Shown here: positions 61,200 to 64,000 of the stretch, piece after piece
Layout: every line of letters begins with the position of its first letter
How positions within the stretch are numbered: position 1 is the stretch's first letter
Assembly (NCBI GenBank): GCA_964247055.1
Contig: OZ176052.1
Span: forward strand, 13,578,001 to 13,642,000
Reading direction: 5' to 3'
From: Paragordius varius
Lineage: Eukaryota > Nematomorpha
Length of the DNA: 64,000 nucleotides
Notes under the pieces: model-generated
Told to the model about the DNA's origin: nothing
The model's database searches: none
What the model saw: only the letters and a program-made list of their open reading frames with translations
Position numbers and translations under genes: made by a program

Positions 61200-64000
61200 T
61201 TTGGGGTGATGATGGAACTACCATAGGGCTACCCAAAAAAAATTATGGTGACATCACCTGATAAAATTTGGACTTTAGGTAGCCATTTTTATTTTTAAAA
61301 TCGTATAAAATAAATTTTTTAAATTTTTAAAAAATTCATAAAAATTACATTTATACTCCGATCTCGAAAATATTTGGGGTGATGATGGAACTACCATAGG
61401 GCTACGCAAAAAAAATTATGGTGACATCACCTGATCAAATTTGGATTTTAGGTAGCCATTTTTATTTTTAAAATCGTATAAAATAAATTTTTTAAATATT
61501 TAAAAAATTCATAAAAATTACATTTATAGTCCGATCCCCAAAATATTTGGGGTGATGATGGAACAACCATAGGGCTACGCAAAAAAAATTATGGCGACAT
61601 CACCTGATCAAATTTGGATTTTAGGTAGCCATTTTTATTTTTAAAATCGTATAAAATAAATTTTTTAAATATTTAAAAAATTCAAAAAAATTACATTTAT
61701 ACTCCGATCTCGAAAATATTTGGGGTGATGATGGAACTACCATAGGGCTACCCAAAAAAAATTATGGCGACATCACCTGATCAAATTTGGATTTTAGGTA
61801 GCCATTTTTATTTTTAAAATCGTATAAAATAAATTTTTAAATATTTAAAAAATTCATAAAAATTACATTTATACTCCGATCTCGAAAATATTTGGGGTGA
61901 TGATGGAACTACCATAGGGCTACCCAAAAAAAATTATAGTGACATCACCTGATCAAATTTGGATTTTAGGCAGCCATTTTTATTTTTAAAATCGTATAAA
62001 ATAAATTTTTTAAATATTTAAAAAATTCATAAAAATTACATTTATACTCCGATCTCGAAAATATTTGGGGTGATGATGGAACTATCATAGGGCTACCCAA
62101 AAAAAATTATAGTGACATCACCTGATCAAATTTGGATTTTAGGTAGCCATTTATATTTTTAAAATCGTATAAAATAAATTTTTTAAATATTTAAAAAATT
62201 CATAAAAATTACATTTATACTCCGATCTCGAAAATATTTGGGGTGATGATGGAACTACCATAGGGCGACCCAAAAAAAATTATGGTGACATCACCTGATC
62301 AAATTTGGATTTTAGGTGGCCATTTTTATTTTTAAAATCGTATAAAATAAATTTTTAAATATTTAAAAAATTCATAAAAATTACATTTATACTCCGATCT
62401 CGAAAATATTTGGGGTGATGATGGAACTATCATAGGGCTACCCAAAAAAAATTATAGTGACATCACCTGATCAAATTTGGATTTTAGGCAGCCATTTTTA
62501 TTTTTAAAATCGTATAAAATAAATTTTTTAAATATTTAAAAAATTCATAAAAATTACATTTATAGTCCGATCCCCAAAATATTTGGGGTGATGATGGAAC
62601 AACCATAGGGCTACGCAAAAAAAATAATGGCGACATCACCTGATAAAATTTAGATTTTAGGTAGCCATTTTTATTTTTAAAATCGTATAAAATAAATTTT
62701 TTAAATATTTAAAAAATTCAAAAAAATTACATTTATACTCCGATCTCGAAAATATTTGGGGTGATGATGGAACTACCATAGGGCGACCCAAAAAAAATTA
62801 TGGTGACATCACCTGATCAAATTTGGATTTTATGTGGCCATTTTTATTTTTAAAATCGTATAAAATAAATTTTTAAATATTTAAAAAATTCATAAAAATT
62901 ACATTTATAGTCCGATCACCAAAATATTTGGGGTGATGATGGAACAACCATAGGGCTACGCAAAAAAAATTATGGCGACATCACCTGATAAAATTTGGAT
63001 TTTAGGTAGCCATTTTTATTTTTAAAATCGTATAAAATAAATTTTTTAAATATTTAAAAAATTCAAAAAAATTACATTTATACTCCGATCTCGAAAATAT
63101 TTGGGGTGATGATGGAACTACCATAGGGCTACGCAAAAAATTTATGGTGACATCACCTGATCAAATTTGGATTTTAGGTAGCCATTTTTATTTTTAAAAT
63201 CGTATGAAATAAATTTTTTAAATATTTAAAAAATTCATAAAAATTACATTTATAGTCCGATCTCGAAAATATTTGGGGTGATGATGGAACTACCATAGGG
63301 CTACCCAAAAAAAATTATGGTGACATCACCTGATCAAATTTGGATTTTAGGTAGCCATTTTTATTTTTAAAATCGTATAAAATAAATTTTTAAATATTTA
63401 AAAAATTCATAAAAATTACATTTATACTCCGATCTCGAAAATATTTGGGGTGATGATGGAACTACCATAGGGCTACCCAAAAAAAATTATAGTGACATCA
63501 CCTGATCAAATTTGGATTTTAGGCAGCCATTTTTATTTTTAAAATCGTATAAAATAAATTTTTTAAATATTTAAAAAATTCATAAAAATTACATTTATAG
63601 TCCGATCCCCAAAATATTTGGGGTGATGATGGAACAACCATAGGGCTACGCAAAAAAAATTATAGTGACATCACCTGATCAAATTTGGATTTTAGGTAGC
63701 CATTTTTATTTTTAAAATCGTATAAAATAAATTTTTAAATATTTAAAAATTCATAAAAATTACATTTATACTCCGATCTCGAAAATATTTGGGGTGATGA
63801 TGGAACTACCATAGGGCTACCCAAAAAAAATTATAGTGACATCACCTGATCAAATTTGGATTTTAGGTAGCCATTTATATTTTTAAAATCGTATAAAATA
63901 AATTTTTTAAATATTTAAAAAATTCATAAAAATTACATTTATACTCCGATCTCGACAATATTTGGGGTGATGATGGAACTACCATAGGGCTACCCAAAAA

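Larger units (their letters stand above)
1..64000 (+). repeat. Tandem satellite array, ~173-bp monomer, 371 full copies plus a partial
   Basis: The anchor TTTGGGGTGATGATGG, or a close variant, recurs every 166-173 bp from base 1 to base 63961, always in the same orientation. I walked every junction and found 371 complete units and a final 40-bp fragment. Most units are 173 bp; many are 172 bp because of one fewer A or T in a homopolymer, and the shortest are 166 bp. A typical unit is about 27% GC. Nothing non-satellite interrupts the array. Each monomer has TGA/TAG stops in all three forward frames and the equivalents in all three reverse frames, so the array is non-coding. Length, AT-richness and HOR structure resemble centromeric satellites, but that role is inferred. 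The family is not recognised. Both ends run off the window, so the true array is longer. Confidence 0.99.
52749..64000 (+). repeat. GCAGCC/GAACAACC-rich territory (65 full monomers plus a partial)
   Basis: Monomers start at 52749, 52922, 53094, 53267, 53439, 53612, 53785, 53958, 54131, 54304, 54476, 54649, 54820, 54992, 55164, 55337, 55504, 55677, 55850, 56023, 56195, 56368, 56541, 56713, 56886, 57059, 57232, 57405, 57578, 57751, 57923, 58096, 58269, 58442, 58614, 58787, 58959, 59132, 59303, 59475, 59648, 59821, 59994, 60166, 60339, 60510, 60682, 60854, 61027, 61200, 61373, 61546, 61719, 61891, 62064, 62237, 62409, 62582, 62755, 62927, 63100, 63272, 63444, 63617, 63788 and 63961 (partial). 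GGCAGCC, GGGCGACCC with GGTGGCC, GAACTATCAT and CATTTATATTT are essentially confined to this side. Short blocks of 3-10 monomers are reused in different orders. Confidence 0.88.

Noticed and set aside
1-64000. Protein-coding genes
   Set aside because: Each monomer contains TGA/TAG in all three forward frames (for example at monomer positions 8, 25 and 60) and reverse-strand stops in all three frames. The 173-bp period also shifts frame. Any ORF is a by-product of the repeat.
1-64000. CRISPR array
   Set aside because: The repetition is continuous across the full ~173 bp. There are no short conserved repeats separated by unique spacers and no cas genes.
1-64000. Primate alpha satellite (171 bp) or another named satellite
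   Set aside because: The length is close but the sequence does not resemble alpha satellite as I know it. Several plant and animal centromeric satellites, including a 172-bp holocentromere repeat in beak-sedges, have similar lengths, but length alone does not identify a family and I cannot match the sequence from memory.
1-64000. RNA genes, promoters and terminators
   Set aside because: No tRNA, rRNA or other conserved RNA motif was seen. TATA-like and T-rich strings are everywhere in this AT-rich repeat and carry no specific information.

Overview
The whole window is one uninterrupted tandem satellite array. Reading it monomer by monomer from the anchor TTTGGGGTGATGATGG, I count 371 complete head-to-tail copies plus a 40-bp partial copy at the right edge. 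The usual length is 173 bp, with a range of about 166-173 bp and a mean near 172.4 bp. All copies lie in the same orientation. I see no gene, RNA gene, transposon, CRISPR array or unique sequence. A typical monomer is about 27% GC. Every monomer carries stops in all three frames on both strands, so no protein is expected.

The sequence suggests a eukaryotic nuclear genome, from a centromeric or other constitutive-heterochromatin block. A unit of about 173 bp, AT-richness, higher-order repeats and tens of kilobases without interruption are typical of centromeric satellites in plants and animals. I do not recognise the family and cannot name the organism. It is not primate alpha satellite, and no CENP-B box is visible.

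The monomers fall into subfamilies defined by linked variants: the head (GAACTACC, GAATTACC or GAACAACC), GGCTACCC versus GGCTACGC, GGCGAC/GGTGAC/TAGTGAC, GTAGCC/GTAACC/GCAGCC, AAAATCG/AATATCG, and the tail (CTCGAAAATA, CTCGACAATA, CCCCAAAATA, CCCCAAAGTA or CTCAAAAATA). Their order shows nested higher-order repeats (HORs). Region by region: 1-5339 holds a 19-monomer unit, a copy lacking ten monomers, and the start of a third copy. 6892-14133 holds 9-monomer and 26-monomer repeats. 14134-23404 is two nearly identical 27-monomer (about 4.64 kb) units, followed by an extra 5-monomer duplication. 24256-27887 is mosaic. 27888-33070 is built on a 15-monomer unit. 33071-47403 contains blocks repeated at offsets of about 2.6, 6.9, 8.8 and 10.0 kb. 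47404-52748 leans on a three-monomer (about 519 bp) pattern. 52749-64000 is a distinct, more finely shuffled GCAGCC/GAACAACC-rich territory.

Within the monomer, the sequence shows a perfect 24-bp AT palindrome and two interleaved GC-containing inverted repeats. In about a third of junctions a CCCCAAA/TTTGGGG hairpin spans the boundary between neighbours. Chimeric monomers at several duplication seams point to unequal exchange inside monomers as the way the array grew. The interest here lies in satellite architecture and turnover; I found no gene-encoded system.
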